Shown here: in pieces, positions 25,812-35,273 of the stretch
Layout of the letters: each line of letters opens with the position of its first letter
Position numbering within the stretch: the first letter of the stretch is position 1
Assembly: GCF_003751625.1 (NCBI RefSeq)
Contig: NZ_RJUL01000010.1
Coordinates: forward strand, 1 to 64,000
Direction of reading: 5' to 3'
Origin: Gallaecimonas pentaromativorans
Lineage (GTDB): Bacteria; Pseudomonadota; Gammaproteobacteria; Enterobacterales; Gallaecimonadaceae
Length of the DNA: 64,000 nt
The notes under the pieces: generated by a model
The model's database searches: none
What the model was told of the DNA's origin: nothing
The model's input: only the letters and a program-made list of their open reading frames with translations
Program-made: the position numbers and the translations under genes

Positions 25812-26711
25812 TTAATGATCAAAGAAGCTATGAAAACGCAGCGTCTCCGGCTCCAGGTTGCAAAGCCTGGCCACCGCCGGGTGCTGGATCATCCGCTCGG
25901 CAAAAATCACGTAGTAGCGTTCTTTCACCGCGTCGGTTTCGCCCAGGCAATGCACCCCGAAGTTCTGCTCGAACTGCTGGTTGTTGACCGCCGGCGCCAC
26001 GAAGATCTCGCGGCCCACGGCGCCAAAGGCCTGCATCAGGCCCGAGTCGTCAAACTCGCCGCCGATGGTGGGATTAAGGCCCTGCTCGTCCAGCCAGCTC
26101 TTAAGCTCGCGCCCGGCCGCGGTCTTGCGGCTTGGCAGCAGCAGCGGCCGCTCTTCCAGGCAGAACGGGAAAGGCAGCTCAAGCTGGTCGCGGCAGAAAA
26201 AGGCCAGGGAGTAATCGGCGATGGCCCGCGAATGCAGCCCCGGCTCGGCGGCAGAATCGATAGGGCAGTCGGAGACTATCATGTCCAGCTTGTGGCTTTT
26301 CAGCTCGTCGAGCAGCAGCTCATGGCGCGACTCAAAGCAGCTCAGCGCCACTTCCATGTCCGGGGGCGAGGCCACCCGCAGCAGCTGCGCCACCACCCAT
26401 TTGGACAGGGCATCGGCCACCCCTACGTCAAAACGCACCGACTCGTGCTTTTGATAGTCGAGGATGTCGATAAGCTCGTAGGACAGGTTGAACATACGGT
26501 CGGCATAGCGAAACACCATGCGGCCAAGCTCGGTGGTGTCGAGGCGACGGCCACGCTTGGTCAGCAGGGGACCCATGCGCCCTTCCAGCAGCTTGAGCTG
26601 GCCGGAGATGGTCTGGGGGGTTACGCAAAGCGCCTCGGAAGCGGCCGCAAGGGAGCCCTTGCGAACCAACATCCAGAAATAATACAGGTGGTTATAGTTC
26701 AGATGCGCCAT
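25812..26711 (-). CDS. nhaR: LysR-family activator NhaR
   Basis: The 299-residue protein starts MAHLNYNHLYYFWMLVRKGS with the LysR helix-turn-helix at about residues 17-45 (AASEALCVTPQTISGQLKLLE). The C-terminal effector domain has the NhaR-like FFCRDQLELPFPFCLE and EFDDSGLMQAFGA segments. In E. coli NhaR activates nhaA in response to sodium. Here nhaA lies upstream on the same strand with a small secreted-protein gene in between (one-base gap). Confidence 0.92.
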   Translation of the reverse strand: MAHLNYNHLYYFWMLVRKGSLAAASEALCVTPQTISGQLKLLEGRMGPLLTKRGRRLDTTELGRMVFRYADRMFNLSYELIDILDYQKHESVRFDVGVADALSKWVVAQLLRVASPPDMEVALSCFESRHELLLDELKSHKLDMIVSDCPIDSAAEPGLHSRAIADYSLAFFCRDQLELPFPFCLEERPLLLPSRKTAAGRELKSWLDEQGLNPTIGGEFDDSGLMQAFGAVGREIFVAPAVNNQQFEQNFGVHCLGETDAVKERYYVIFAERMIQHPAVARLCNLEPETLRFHSFFDH

Positions 26712-26712
26712 A

Positions 26713-27084
26713 TCACTGACAACTGAATGCCTTGTTCAAGTAGGTGAGAAGATCCTGCTCTGATTGAATACCGGCATCGTTGATCTCGGTACGCAGTTCC
26801 TTGAGCAGCTTGTCTTTATCGGGGTTGGGTGTTTCGCACAGGCGGCTACGCATGTATTCCATACGCCCGCCGATACGCTGGGATTTGGCCCTGTCCAGAT
26901 AATCCTGGCCATTGGCGGTGCCCGTGTCGTGTTGCATTTTCACGCCGTCCACTACCCCAATCAGGTAATCGCGGCAGCGGGTTGAGTCTTTCTGGCCAAG
27001 GCACACCTCTTCAAAGTGCGACAACGGTTCCTGGGCCAAGGCCAGGGGGCTAAGCAGCCCCAGTACGATGACAGCGGCTTTCAT
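26713..27084 (-). CDS. Small secreted four-cysteine protein, Rap1a-like
   Basis: The 123-residue precursor has a signal peptide (residues 1-17, ending ALA). Four cysteines (28, 37, 83, 122) could form two disulfides. The segment CRDYLIGVVDGV resembles the Rap1a/Tai immunity domain, a periplasmic helical bundle that neutralises type VI amidase effectors, but also found in many proteins of unknown role. Its ATG overlaps the nhaA stop (TGATG) and its stop is one base from nhaR, so it is embedded in the nhaA-nhaR transcript. No effector gene is nearby. Role unknown. Confidence 0.65.
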   Translation of the reverse strand: MKAAVIVLGLLSPLALAQEPLSHFEEVCLGQKDSTRCRDYLIGVVDGVKMQHDTGTANGQDYLDRAKSQRIGGRMEYMRSRLCETPNPDKDKLLKELRTEINDAGIQSEQDLLTYLNKAFSCQ

Positions 27085-28259
27085 CAGGTAACCTCCTCTT
27101 TAGCTGGCGCCAGGGAGCGTTTCATCAGCCAATAGCCAGCCACGGCCGCGATGGTGGAGCCAGCCAGGATCCCTAAGCGCGAATAGGTGTCGTACATGAC
27201 ATGTTCATGCTGGTAAGCCAAAGAGGCGATGAACATGGACATGGTAAAGCCGATGCCGCACAGCACCGCCAAGGCAAAGATCTGCCGCCAGTTGGTGTTT
27301 TCCGGCAGCGACGCCATGCCGCCTTTGACCGCCAGCCAGGTGGCACTGAACACCCCCAGCGGCTTACCGACAAACAGGCCCAGCATAATACCGAGCGGCA
27401 ACGGCGCCAGCAGGCTGTCGAGGCTTAGGCCCTTGAGGGACACGCCGGCGTTGGCCAAGGCAAACAGTGGCAGAATAAGTAACGCCGTGTAGTCAGAGAG
27501 CATGCGCTCTAGGCGATGGGCAGGTTTGTCGTTACCTATCTTATGGGGAATAAGAAAGCCGATGATGACACCGGCAAGGGTGGCATGTACGCCAGACTTC
27601 AGCACGCTGACCCAAAGCACAGCTCCCACCAGCAGATAGGGCAGCAGCCGTCTTACGTTCAGCAGATTCAATGCCACCAGCGCCACAATGGCCCCACCGG
27701 CAACCGCCAGGCTGAGGGTGGACAGTTCGCTGGTGTAAAAAAGTGCGATGATGATGATAACGCCCAGGTCATCAATGATGGCCAGCGCCAACAGGAAGAT
27801 CTTAAGGGCCGGCGGCACCCTTTTACCCAGCAGTGCCAGCACGCCCACGGCAAAGGCGATATCGGTGGCGGCCGGAATGGCCCAGCCTTGGCGGTTGATG
27901 GGGTCGCCCATGTTGAAGATCAAAAACACCAGCGCCGGCGCCAGCATGCCGCCAAGGGCGGCGATAACCGGCAGCACCGCCTTTTTGGGGCTCGACAGAG
28001 CGCCACTGACCATCTCGTGTTTGACCTCAATACCGATCAGCAAGAAGAAGATCGCCATCAGGCCGTCGTTCACCCAGGCCAGCCAGGGCTTGTCTACCAG
28101 CAAAGGCCCGGCCTGCACCACCAAAGGCGTCTCAAGCCACCGCGCGTAATACTCCGCCCAAGGTGAATTGGCCAGCACCATGGCCAATACGGCCGCCAGG
28201 ATCAGCAAGGTGCCGCCGCGGGTTTCGGGGGTGAATAACGATCGGAAAAAAGCCTTCAT
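27084..28259 (-). CDS. nhaA: Na+/H+ antiporter NhaA
   Basis: The 391-residue, 12-helix antiporter exchanges two protons for one sodium and supports growth at high salt and alkaline pH. The paired aspartates of the ion site are in [10 protein letters not shown], and [15 protein letters not shown] is the conserved helix IV region. ATG 28259 gives the standard length (E. coli 388); the longest reading would start at a GTG at 28340 and adds 27 non-conserved residues. It heads the nhaA-rap1a-like-nhaR unit. Confidence 0.94.
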   Translation of the reverse strand: MKAFFRSLFTPETRGGTLLILAAVLAMVLANSPWAEYYARWLETPLVVQAGPLLVDKPWLAWVNDGLMAIFFLLIGIEVKHEMVSGALSSPKKAVLPVIAALGGMLAPALVFLIFNMGDPINRQGWAIPAATDIAFAVGVLALLGKRVPPALKIFLLALAIIDDLGVIIIIALFYTSELSTLSLAVAGGAIVALVALNLLNVRRLLPYLLVGAVLWVSVLKSGVHATLAGVIIGFLIPHKIGNDKPAHRLERMLSDYTALLILPLFALANAGVSLKGLSLDSLLAPLPLGIMLGLFVGKPLGVFSATWLAVKGGMASLPENTNWRQIFALAVLCGIGFTMSMFIASLAYQHEHVMYDTYSRLGILAGSTIAAVAGYWLMKRSLAPAKEEVT

Positions 28260-28370
28260 TGACAGACACTTCGCCTCGTTTGCACAACATCTGCCCAGAC
28301 TAAAGGAGATGTTAATTAGAGAAAATCCCTTTCTTCTCACCTAAAGATAAGAATTAACCGAAGTGTAGTG

Positions 28371-28402
28371 CAAAAAAGAAAGCCGCACTAGGCGGCTTTC
28401 TT
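28371..28402 (-). terminator. thyA terminator
   Basis: Stem AGAAAGCCGC/GCGGCTTTCT (28377-28386 with 28392-28401), loop ACTAG. It begins at the thyA stop codon and is followed on the minus strand by six T. Confidence 0.87.
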
Positions 28403-29196
28403 CAGATGGCGACAGGGGCCTTGATGTGGGGATGGGGGTCGTAGCCTTCGATGACAAAATCCTCGAAGCGGTAGTCAAAGAGGCTGTCCGGTTTACGCAA
28501 TATTTTGAGCTGGGGCAGCGCCCTAGGCTCGCGGGTCAATTGCAGCCGGGTTTGCTCCAGATGATTGCTGTAAAGGTGCACGTCGCCACCTGTCCAGACA
28601 AAATCCCCCACCTCAAGCCCGGCCTGCTGGGCCACCATGTGGGTCAGCAGTGCGTAGCTGGCGATATTAAAAGGCAGCCCCAAGAACACATCGCAGCTGC
28701 GCTGGTAGAGCTGGCAGGAAAGCTTGCCGTCTGCCACATAGAACTGGAACAGGGCATGGCAGGGCGCCAAGGCCATGTTATCCAGCTCACCCACGTTCCA
28801 GGCCGACACGATGATGCGCCGGGAGTCGGGGTCATTTTTCAGCTGCGCCATCACCTTGGCCAACTGGTCGATATGGCGGCCATCGGCGGCAGGCCAGCTG
28901 CGCCACTGTGCGCCGTACACCGGTCCCAGGTTGCCTTCCTCGTCGGCCCATTCGTCCCAGATGGAGACGCCGTTTTCCTTGAGGTAGGCGATGTTGGTAT
29001 CACCGTTCAAAAACCACAGCAGCTCGTGAATGATGGAGCGCAGGTGGCACTTTTTGGTGGTCACCAGCGGGAAGCCTTCTTGCAGGTTAAACCGCATCTG
29101 GTGCCCGAAGATGGACAAAGTACCGGTGCCGGTGCGGTCGGCTTTCTGAGCGCCCTCATCGAGGATTTTCTGCATCAGGTCAAGGTAGGCCTTCAT
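28402..29196 (-). CDS. thyA: Thymidylate synthase
   Basis: The 264-residue enzyme methylates dUMP to dTMP with methylene-tetrahydrofolate. The nucleophile Cys146 is in LAPCHALFQ at the E. coli number; [11 protein letters not shown] and GDVHLYSNH are also present. It overlaps lgt by four bases (ATGA), as in E. coli where lgt-thyA are co-transcribed. Confidence 0.98.
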   Translation of the reverse strand: MKAYLDLMQKILDEGAQKADRTGTGTLSIFGHQMRFNLQEGFPLVTTKKCHLRSIIHELLWFLNGDTNIAYLKENGVSIWDEWADEEGNLGPVYGAQWRSWPAADGRHIDQLAKVMAQLKNDPDSRRIIVSAWNVGELDNMALAPCHALFQFYVADGKLSCQLYQRSCDVFLGLPFNIASYALLTHMVAQQAGLEVGDFVWTGGDVHLYSNHLEQTRLQLTREPRALPQLKILRKPDSLFDYRFEDFVIEGYDPHPHIKAPVAI

Positions 29197-29990
29197 GCCT
29201 TGTCTCCTTTGTGTTTAACGCTCCACACCAGCAGCACGATGCCAAAAATGATCATCGGCAGCGACAATACCTGGCCCATGGTGATAAAGCCGCCCAGCTC
29301 ACCGAGCTGCGGGTCAGGCTCGCGCACAAATTCCACCAGGCTCCTAAAGACACCGTACAGCAGCAAGAACAGGCCGGAGATGCTGCCACGGGGCCGGGGT
29401 TTGGAAGAGAACCACCACAGGATGCAAAACAGCACCAAGCCCTCGAGGGTGGCTTCATAGAGCTGGCTGGGGTGGCGCGGCACCGGGCCGCCGGTGGGGA
29501 AGATCATGCCCCAGGGCAGATCGGTAGGCCGGCCCCACAGCTCGCCATTGATGAAGTTACCAATGCGGCCCATGCCAAGGCCAATAGGCACCATGGGCGC
29601 CACGAAGTCCGCCACGGTGAAGAAGGTTTTCTTGGTCTTGCGGCCAAAATAGAGCATGGCCAGGATGACGCCAATAAGGCCGCCGTGAAAGGACATGCCG
29701 CCCTGGTCGACCCGGAACAGATAAAGCGGATTTTCCTGGAACAGGTCGAAGTGATAGAAGATCACATAACCAATACGGCCACCCAGCAAGACCCCAAGGA
29801 AAGCGTAGAACAGCAGATCGCTGACTTGTTGGCGGTCCCAGCCCGAGCCGGGTTTATCGGCGCGGCGGTTGGCCAGAAACATGGCGGCGAAAAAGCCCAC
29901 CAGATACATAATGCCGTACCAGTGCACCGGCAGCGGCCCAATCTTGAAGGCAACAGGGTCGATATGGGGAAAATGAAGCGGTGTGGACAT
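29193..29990 (-). CDS. lgt: Prolipoprotein diacylglyceryl transferase Lgt
   Basis: The 265-residue membrane protein attaches diacylglycerol from phosphatidylglycerol to the lipobox cysteine. The signature [13 protein letters not shown] (with the essential Arg and Asn) and the SFHGGLIG segment are present, along with seven hydrophobic helices. It lies 8 bp downstream of the TSUP gene. Confidence 0.97.
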   Translation of the reverse strand: MSTPLHFPHIDPVAFKIGPLPVHWYGIMYLVGFFAAMFLANRRADKPGSGWDRQQVSDLLFYAFLGVLLGGRIGYVIFYHFDLFQENPLYLFRVDQGGMSFHGGLIGVILAMLYFGRKTKKTFFTVADFVAPMVPIGLGMGRIGNFINGELWGRPTDLPWGMIFPTGGPVPRHPSQLYEATLEGLVLFCILWWFSSKPRPRGSISGLFLLLYGVFRSLVEFVREPDPQLGELGGFITMGQVLSLPMIIFGIVLLVWSVKHKGDKA

Positions 29991-29998
29991 ATTCCTTC

Positions 29999-30799
29999 CT
30001 AGTTAATAAGCATTTCCAGCCCCACCAGAACCAGCAGCACTGAAAAACCGATTTTCACCTTCTCGGCAGGCACCCGGTGCAATAAGCGCACACCGACCGG
30101 TGCCATGAAAAAGGCCCCTGGCAACAAGGCCAGCAGGGCCGGTAGATACAAAAAGCCCAGGCTGCCGTGGGGCAACCCGGTTTGGTGCATGCCGCTGATG
30201 GCGTATGACAAGGTACCGGCCACCGCCACCGCCAGGGTGCAGGTAGCGGCAGCGGCCACGGCCTGGGTCATGGCCATGCCGGCAAAGGTCAATAGCGGCA
30301 CCAGCAGGGTACCACCGCCAATGCCGAGCATGGATGACAGCATACCGACACCGATGTTAATGGACCCCAGCAGCGGGTTGGAAAGGCGCAGGGCATCAGA
30401 AGGGGTCAAGGGTTGCTTCTTTCTGGCCAGCATCCGCCAAGCCGAGAAGAACAAAAAGCCCCCGAAAAACTTCTTGAGCATCATCCCGCCTACCAGAGAC
30501 GCCACCTGGGCTCCCAGCAGGCCACCGACGATCATCCCGGCGACCAACCAGCGAGCCTGGGCCCAGGGCACCGAATGGCGACGCTGGTGCGCCATTACCG
30601 ATGAAGTACCGGTTACGCAGATGGTGGCAAGGGAGGTGGCAAGGGCCATGGGCATCACCAGATCGTGGCTTATCCCCATTTTGGGTAGCAACCAAGCCAA
30701 GGTGGGCACAATAACCAGGCCGCCGCCTATCCCCAGTAGCCCCGACAACACGCCGGCGATAAGGCCAAGGACAAGGCAAACCCCTACAACAAGCAGCAC
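29999..30799 (-). CDS. TSUP (TauE/SafE) family membrane transporter
   Basis: The 266-residue protein has about eight membrane helices. It has the two TSUP repeats: [21 protein letters not shown] near residues 15-35 and [21 protein letters not shown] near 150-172. Family members move sulfite, sulfoacetate or other organic anions; the substrate here cannot be told. It sits between ptsP and lgt, an insertion relative to E. coli but common elsewhere in gammaproteobacteria. Confidence 0.9.
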   Translation of the reverse strand: MLLVVGVCLVLGLIAGVLSGLLGIGGGLVIVPTLAWLLPKMGISHDLVMPMALATSLATICVTGTSSVMAHQRRHSVPWAQARWLVAGMIVGGLLGAQVASLVGGMMLKKFFGGFLFFSAWRMLARKKQPLTPSDALRLSNPLLGSINIGVGMLSSMLGIGGGTLLVPLLTFAGMAMTQAVAAAATCTLAVAVAGTLSYAISGMHQTGLPHGSLGFLYLPALLALLPGAFFMAPVGVRLLHRVPAEKVKIGFSVLLVLVGLEMLIN

Positions 30800-30837
30800 C
30801 GGTGACTCCTGGGCTCAAAAAAGGCGTCCATAGTACC

Positions 30838-33087
30838 TTAGCGGCCCGCCCTTAACCAATGGGCAAAACCGGCCTGGGTCAGGGGCTCACGTAGCTGCCA
30901 ACCCAGTTCGTCGGCGTCGAGGCTGGCCAAAAGTTGCGGGCGCAGTTTTTCCAAATCAGCCAGGGACAGCTTCTTCAACAGGTGCTTGGCTCTGGCCACC
31001 TGGCTGGCGTTCATGGAAAGGTGCCGATAGCCCAGCGCCAGCAAAAGCGTAAAGCCCAGGGGCTCTCCAGCCATTTCCCCGCATACCGACACCGGCAATC
31101 CCAGCTCCTGGCATTGGCGCTGAATTTGGGCAAGGGCCTGCACCACCGCCGGGTGGAATGGCCGAAACAATTCCGCCACCCGGGGGTTGTTGCGGTCCAC
31201 CGCCAACAGGTATTGGGTGAGGTCGTTACTGCCAACGGAAACAAACTGTACCCGTTCTGCCAGTGCTGGCAGCAGGTATAAGGAAGCGGGCACCTCCACC
31301 ATCACCCCAACCTTGGGCAACTCAAAGGCGCCCATAGCTTCGCAAAGCTCGAAATGGGCCTGGCGCATCAGGCGCAGGGCCTCGTCTACCTCGGCTACCG
31401 AGGAGATCATCGGCAGCAGAATTTGCAGGTTGCCGTGGTGCTGGTGGGCCCTGAGCATGGCTTTGAGCTGGATAAGGAAGATATCCGGTTGGTCCAGGGT
31501 GATGCGAATACCGCGCCAGCCAAGGAAGGGGTTGTCCTCTTCAATAGGCAGGTAAGGCAGTGGTTTATCGCCGCCCACATCGAGGGTGCGCAGCGTAACC
31601 GGCAGCCCGGGGTAGCGCGACAGCACATGGGAGTAGAGCCTGAACTGCTCTTCTTCTCCCGGAAAACGGCTGGCCAGCATAAAGGGCACTTCGGTGCGAT
31701 ACAGACCAACACCGTCCGCCCCCTGCCCCGCCGCCACGTCGGTGTCGGCAGACAGCCCGGCATTGATGTACACCTTGACCCGCTCGCCGTCCTGGCTAAG
31801 AGCCGGGCCCTGGGCACTGGCCAGCACGTCCTTGGAAATGGTGGCTTCTTCGAGAATAAGGCGGCGATATTCGCGCTCAAGGCCAGGCTCTGGGTCGATA
31901 AAGCAGCGCCCGGTGTAACCGTCGATGATCATCCGCCGCCCCGGCAGCGCCGACAGCGGCAGTGACGACACCCCCAGCACCGCCGGTATACCGATGGCCC
32001 TGGCCAGGATGGCGGCATGGGAATGGCCCGAGCCCCGGCGCGAAACGATGCCTTTGAGGCGCTCGCGGGGCACTTCGGCCACCATGGTGGCGGTGACTTC
32101 GTCAGCGACCAGGATAAGGTCGTCGTCGGGAATAGCCTTATTAATCTGCCCGACACAAAGCGCTTGTAACAGCCTAAGCCCTACATCTTTGAGATCGGTG
32201 GCCCGCTCCTTGAGGTAGCTGTCTTCCATGGCCGAGAATTTGTCGATGGCCTCTTCTACTACCGCTTTGAGGGCCCACTCGGCGCGGGTGCCGGCACGGA
32301 TCAAGGCCCGTACCGGGTCGCCCAGGCTCGCCGGAGCCAGCAGCTGTACATAGAGTTCGAAAATAGCCTGGGTTTGGCTGGGCAAATCCAGCCGTTTGGC
32401 AAGGGCTCTAAGGCTTTGCTGGGTACTGTCGATGGCCTGCTCAAAACGCTTGAGCTCAACGGATACCTCCACCTCCCCTTCTTGGGGCAGATCGTCAAAG
32501 GTCATAGCCGGAATACGAACCAGGCACGCGCCCATACCAATACCCGGCGAGCCGGCAAGGCCAGTGGCCGAGCGTTTCCAGCCAGTTTGCGCCCGCAAAA
32601 GGCGGGTGCGCTCTTCCACGTTGGCTAGTGCCGGCGCCAGCTGGTTGGCCAGGGTCACCAGGCAGGCTTCTTCTTCGGAATCAAAGACCCGGGCGTCGCG
32701 CTGCTGGACGGTCAATACTCCCAGCACCCGGCGCCGATAGATAATGGGCACCCCGAGGAAGGACTGGAACAGCTCTTCGTTGAGTTCTTCGATGAGTTTA
32801 AAAGCGGGATGGTTTTGGGCGTCGGCTAGGTTGATGGCTTCTTCGCGGGAGGCGACCAGCCCGACCAGGCCTTCTTGGTAAGACAAGGTGCAAATGGTGC
32901 CAGGTGGCAAAGTCAGGCCCTGTGTGGCCAGCAGTTGTAATTGGCCAACATCAGCGTCTGCCAGGTAGATGGAGCAGACTTCTGTATTCATCAGCTCGCA
33001 GATGGCAGTGACCAGCCAGCTGACCGCCTGATCCAATGAGGCGGCGCTGTTGACCTGCTGCACTATCCGCTGCAACTGCGTCAACAT
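30838..33087 (-). CDS. ptsP: PTS-Ntr phosphotransferase PtsP (enzyme I-Ntr)
   Basis: The 749-residue protein has an N-terminal GAF sensor domain (about residues 15-155), then the enzyme I core. The phospho-His is in GSGHSHAAILAR near residue 355. The PEP-binding barrel contains RTLDVGGDKPLPYL and SVCGEMAG. It starts the nitrogen PTS phosphorelay to NPr and PtsN, which tunes nitrogen and potassium metabolism and is antagonised by glutamine. It follows rppH by about 50 bp. Confidence 0.95.
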   Translation of the reverse strand: MLTQLQRIVQQVNSAASLDQAVSWLVTAICELMNTEVCSIYLADADVGQLQLLATQGLTLPPGTICTLSYQEGLVGLVASREEAINLADAQNHPAFKLIEELNEELFQSFLGVPIIYRRRVLGVLTVQQRDARVFDSEEEACLVTLANQLAPALANVEERTRLLRAQTGWKRSATGLAGSPGIGMGACLVRIPAMTFDDLPQEGEVEVSVELKRFEQAIDSTQQSLRALAKRLDLPSQTQAIFELYVQLLAPASLGDPVRALIRAGTRAEWALKAVVEEAIDKFSAMEDSYLKERATDLKDVGLRLLQALCVGQINKAIPDDDLILVADEVTATMVAEVPRERLKGIVSRRGSGHSHAAILARAIGIPAVLGVSSLPLSALPGRRMIIDGYTGRCFIDPEPGLEREYRRLILEEATISKDVLASAQGPALSQDGERVKVYINAGLSADTDVAAGQGADGVGLYRTEVPFMLASRFPGEEEQFRLYSHVLSRYPGLPVTLRTLDVGGDKPLPYLPIEEDNPFLGWRGIRITLDQPDIFLIQLKAMLRAHQHHGNLQILLPMISSVAEVDEALRLMRQAHFELCEAMGAFELPKVGVMVEVPASLYLLPALAERVQFVSVGSNDLTQYLLAVDRNNPRVAELFRPFHPAVVQALAQIQRQCQELGLPVSVCGEMAGEPLGFTLLLALGYRHLSMNASQVARAKHLLKKLSLADLEKLRPQLLASLDADELGWQLREPLTQAGFAHWLRAGR

Positions 33088-33137
33088 CTATGGTTCCCCC
33101 AAAATGACCAAAGCCACCTTTGGCGCAAGGCCGGGCG

Positions 33138-33638
33138 TTAGGCCCTTCTTCTATCCTGGCGCCCAAAAGGCATGGCTTGGGTTGCAAACTCCTTCATTAC
33201 TCGGCGGTAGACGTCGCGTTTAAACGAAACCACCTGCCTTACTGGATACCAGTAGCTGACCCAGCGCCAATCATCAAATTCCGGGTGCCCGGTGGCCCCT
33301 AGGTCCACGGCCGATTCGGCTGAGGTGAGTTGCAGCAGGAACCATTTCTGTTTCTGGCCGATACAGACCGGTGCCTGTTCCTTACGTACCATTCGCTTGG
33401 GCAGGCGATAGCGCAGCCAGTGGCGCGATACCGCCAGGACCTTCACGTCCTTGCGTTTGAGTCCGACTTCTTCCCAGAGCTCGCGATACATGGCCTGCTC
33501 TGCCGATTCCCCATCATTGATACCGCCTTGGGGAAACTGCCAGGAATGTTGTCCCCGGCGACGGGCCCACAGCACCTGGCCCTGCTGATTGCAAATCACT
33601 ATGCCGACATTTGGACGGAAACCGTCGTTATCGATCAT
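33138..33638 (-). CDS. rppH: RNA pyrophosphohydrolase RppH
   Basis: The 166-residue Nudix hydrolase removes pyrophosphate from 5'-triphosphorylated mRNA to trigger RNase E decay. The Nudix box starts at Gly38 ([13 protein letters not shown]) and continues through [13 protein letters not shown] 33638, with GAGG five bases upstream, gives the standard N-terminus [15 protein letters not shown] longer reading to 33698 is not supported. First gene of the rppH-ptsP-TSUP-lgt-thyA run. Confidence 0.96.
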   Translation of the reverse strand: MIDNDGFRPNVGIVICNQQGQVLWARRRGQHSWQFPQGGINDGESAEQAMYRELWEEVGLKRKDVKVLAVSRHWLRYRLPKRMVRKEQAPVCIGQKQKWFLLQLTSAESAVDLGATGHPEFDDWRWVSYWYPVRQVVSFKRDVYRRVMKEFATQAMPFGRQDRRRA

Positions 33639-33670
33639 GCCAGCCTCAAAACAGTGCGTTATTGCTTGGA

Positions 33671-34212
33671 TTGTTCCACAGATATGATTGACCAGCAAAA
33701 GGAATTCGAGGCCAGGAGCCGGGGCTGTGGAACAACTACCCCATCAACCCAAGGTTATCCACAGCCTTACACTGTCATCCATACACATATTCTGTGGACA
33801 GTGGTGTTGATAAACTGGTGAGTAAAATCAGGAGAGCTGATGGGTATCAGGCAAGTGGCGAACAGCACGAACTGGAAAATCAAATTAGACATTGTTTTTA
33901 AAAGGGTTAATTTATAAAAAGCGATCGCTTCGATCCATTGACAGCACTTGGGGATCTGATCGTTTGTGTTTTTCGATGTGGGTAACTTTATTCGCTCAGG
34001 AGTTAATCAACGGCATTTAATCCACAGATAAAGGCCGATTTCTACACAGCGGCCGGCACCCACTGCCCGTCTTTGGCAGTTATCCCAGATTTTTGTGTAT
34101 GAGAATGTGGATAGTTAGCCCCGAGCCCTTGGGTATTCATGGTTCTGCAGCAAGTTGGTGAAAAGAATCCTTTAAAGATCATGCAGTAATGGAACGATCG
34201 CGCTGTGTATAA
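33671..34212. other. DnaA-box cluster between rppH and mutH, DARS2-like
   Basis: The 641-base gap 33639-34279 has no gene. It holds two perfect DnaA boxes: TTATCCACA at 33755-33763 (+) and TTATACACA at 34204-34212 (-). Five more 8-of-9 or similar boxes are TAATCCACA 34018 (+), TTCTACACA 34040 (+), TCATACACA 34094-34102 (-), CTATCCACA 34106-34114 (-) and a 7-of-9 CTGTCCACA at 33793-33801 (-). An 11-bp inverted repeat TTGTTCCACAG (33671-33681 with 33725-33735) adds two 7-of-9 boxes. Eight GATC sites lie at 33922-34238, and an AT-rich stretch at 33884-33920. In E. coli the DnaA-reactivating sequence DARS2 lies in exactly this mutH-rppH interval. An origin function is less likely given the conserved context. 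The rppH and mutH promoters must also lie here. Confidence 0.7.
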
Positions 34213-34279
34213 ACCAAGATCAGGCGACTGCCCAAGATCTGTACACCCAAAGCGCCGTTTTGCCAGTAGAATCTCGGTC

Positions 34280-34969
34280 ATGCAAACGCCCCATCCGCAC
34301 CCCGAACCCCCGCAAAGCCTGGAACAGCTGATGGCCAGAGCCAACAGCCTGGCTGGCTACAACCTTGGCCAACTGGGCGAAATTGCCGGTCTTGGCATCC
34401 CGGGGCACCTGCGCCGCGAGAAAGGCTGGATGGGCATGCTGCTCGAAACCCTCTTGGGCGCCAAGGCCGGCTCCAAGCCAGAGCCCGACTTCCCCCATCT
34501 GGGCGTAGAGCTTAAAACCCTGCCGGTAGACAGGCATGGCAAACCGCTGGAAAGCACCTTTGTGGCCGTCGCGCCAGCCGAGGGCTGGCAGGGCGTTACC
34601 TGGGAAACCAGCCATGTGCGCCAAAAACTGGCCTGCGTGCTGTGGATCCCCATCCTCGCCGAGCGGCAACTGGCCCCGGCCGAGCGGGTTGTTGCCACGC
34701 CGCTGCTGTGGCGCCCCAACCCCGTCCAAGAGCAAGCACTGCGCCAAGATTGGGAAGAGCTGGTAGAACAGCTAGCCCTGGGACACTTTGATGAGATAAG
34801 TGCCCACAAGGGCCAGGTGCTGCAATTAAGGCCCAAAGCCGCCAACGGCAGAGTCAAGGTCCAGGCCCGCAATGCCGAGGGTCAACTGGTGGCTGTCCAG
34901 CCCAAGGGCTTTTACCTACGCGCACATTTTACCCGCCAACTACTGGCAGAAGCCTTCAGCCTCGTATAA
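34280..34969 (+). CDS. mutH: DNA mismatch repair endonuclease MutH
   Basis: The 229-residue type II-like endonuclease nicks the unmethylated strand at hemimethylated GATC after activation by MutS and MutL. The catalytic triad Asp70, Glu77, Lys79 (PDFPHLGVELKT) has the E. coli numbering. ATG 34280 is preferred over the upstream in-frame ATG at 34205, which would add 25 residues without family similarity and run into the DnaA-box region. MutH occurs only in Dam-methylating gammaproteobacteria. Confidence 0.95.
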   Translation: MQTPHPHPEPPQSLEQLMARANSLAGYNLGQLGEIAGLGIPGHLRREKGWMGMLLETLLGAKAGSKPEPDFPHLGVELKTLPVDRHGKPLESTFVAVAPAEGWQGVTWETSHVRQKLACVLWIPILAERQLAPAERVVATPLLWRPNPVQEQALRQDWEELVEQLALGHFDEISAHKGQVLQLRPKAANGRVKVQARNAEGQLVAVQPKGFYLRAHFTRQLLAEAFSLV

Positions 34970-34981
34970 CCTAGCCATTAT

Positions 34982-34996
34982 TGATAATAGTTATCA
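34982..34996. promoter_or_regulatory. Fur box (7-1-7)
   Basis: TGATAAT-A-GTTATCA is a 7-1-7 inverted repeat with one mismatch from the ferric uptake regulator consensus. It lies 16 bases before the ATG of the small membrane protein gene and 12 bases after the mutH stop. Confidence 0.65.
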
Positions 34997-35012
34997 TTTG
35001 ATGGGGTTCGAG

Positions 35013-35213
35013 ATGGTTTTGCCTACAGGGATACGTATCGGCTTACTGTCGCTGGTCGCCTTGGCGTGGTGGCCTATCCACCACAGCGAGGTTTGGCTGG
35101 CCCATGGTTTCTTTGGCATGGCCTTGGTGTTCCTGTTATTCAGCCCGGTTGTCGCCATCAGGCTTTGCGCCCCTATCTTGTGCTTAAGCACAGTATTGAC
35201 ATTGATCCCCTGA
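35013..35213 (+). CDS. Small two-helix membrane protein, unknown
   Basis: The 66-residue protein is strongly hydrophobic with two predicted membrane helices (about residues 7-22 and 30-48, possibly a third at 50-64). Its few polar residues include HHSE at 24-27. ATG 35013 has GGGG six to ten bases upstream; ATG 35001 in the same frame is an alternative. I do not recognise the family. A Fur box sits directly upstream, suggesting iron-repressed expression. It ends 60 bp before the flavoprotein gene, which has a separate candidate promoter. Confidence 0.5.
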   Translation: MVLPTGIRIGLLSLVALAWWPIHHSEVWLAHGFFGMALVFLLFSPVVAIRLCAPILCLSTVLTLIP

Positions 35214-35238
35214 CAGCCCCGATAAAGGGGGTTATGCT
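35210..35238 (+). promoter_or_regulatory. Candidate promoter of the flavoprotein gene
   Basis: CTGACA (35210-35215), a 17-bp spacer and TATGCT (35233-35238) lie 36 bases before the ATG at 35274. Confidence 0.45.
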
Positions 35239-35273
35239 GATTTACAAAGCACCCAGGCAGTCAAGAGGTTGAT

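Noticed and set aside
33639-34279. Chromosomal origin (oriC)
   Set aside because: DnaA boxes and GATC sites would allow it, but neighbours are rppH and mutH, the DARS2 locus, and no mnmG, mioC, dnaA or rpmH is near. GC skew would be needed to revive the idea.
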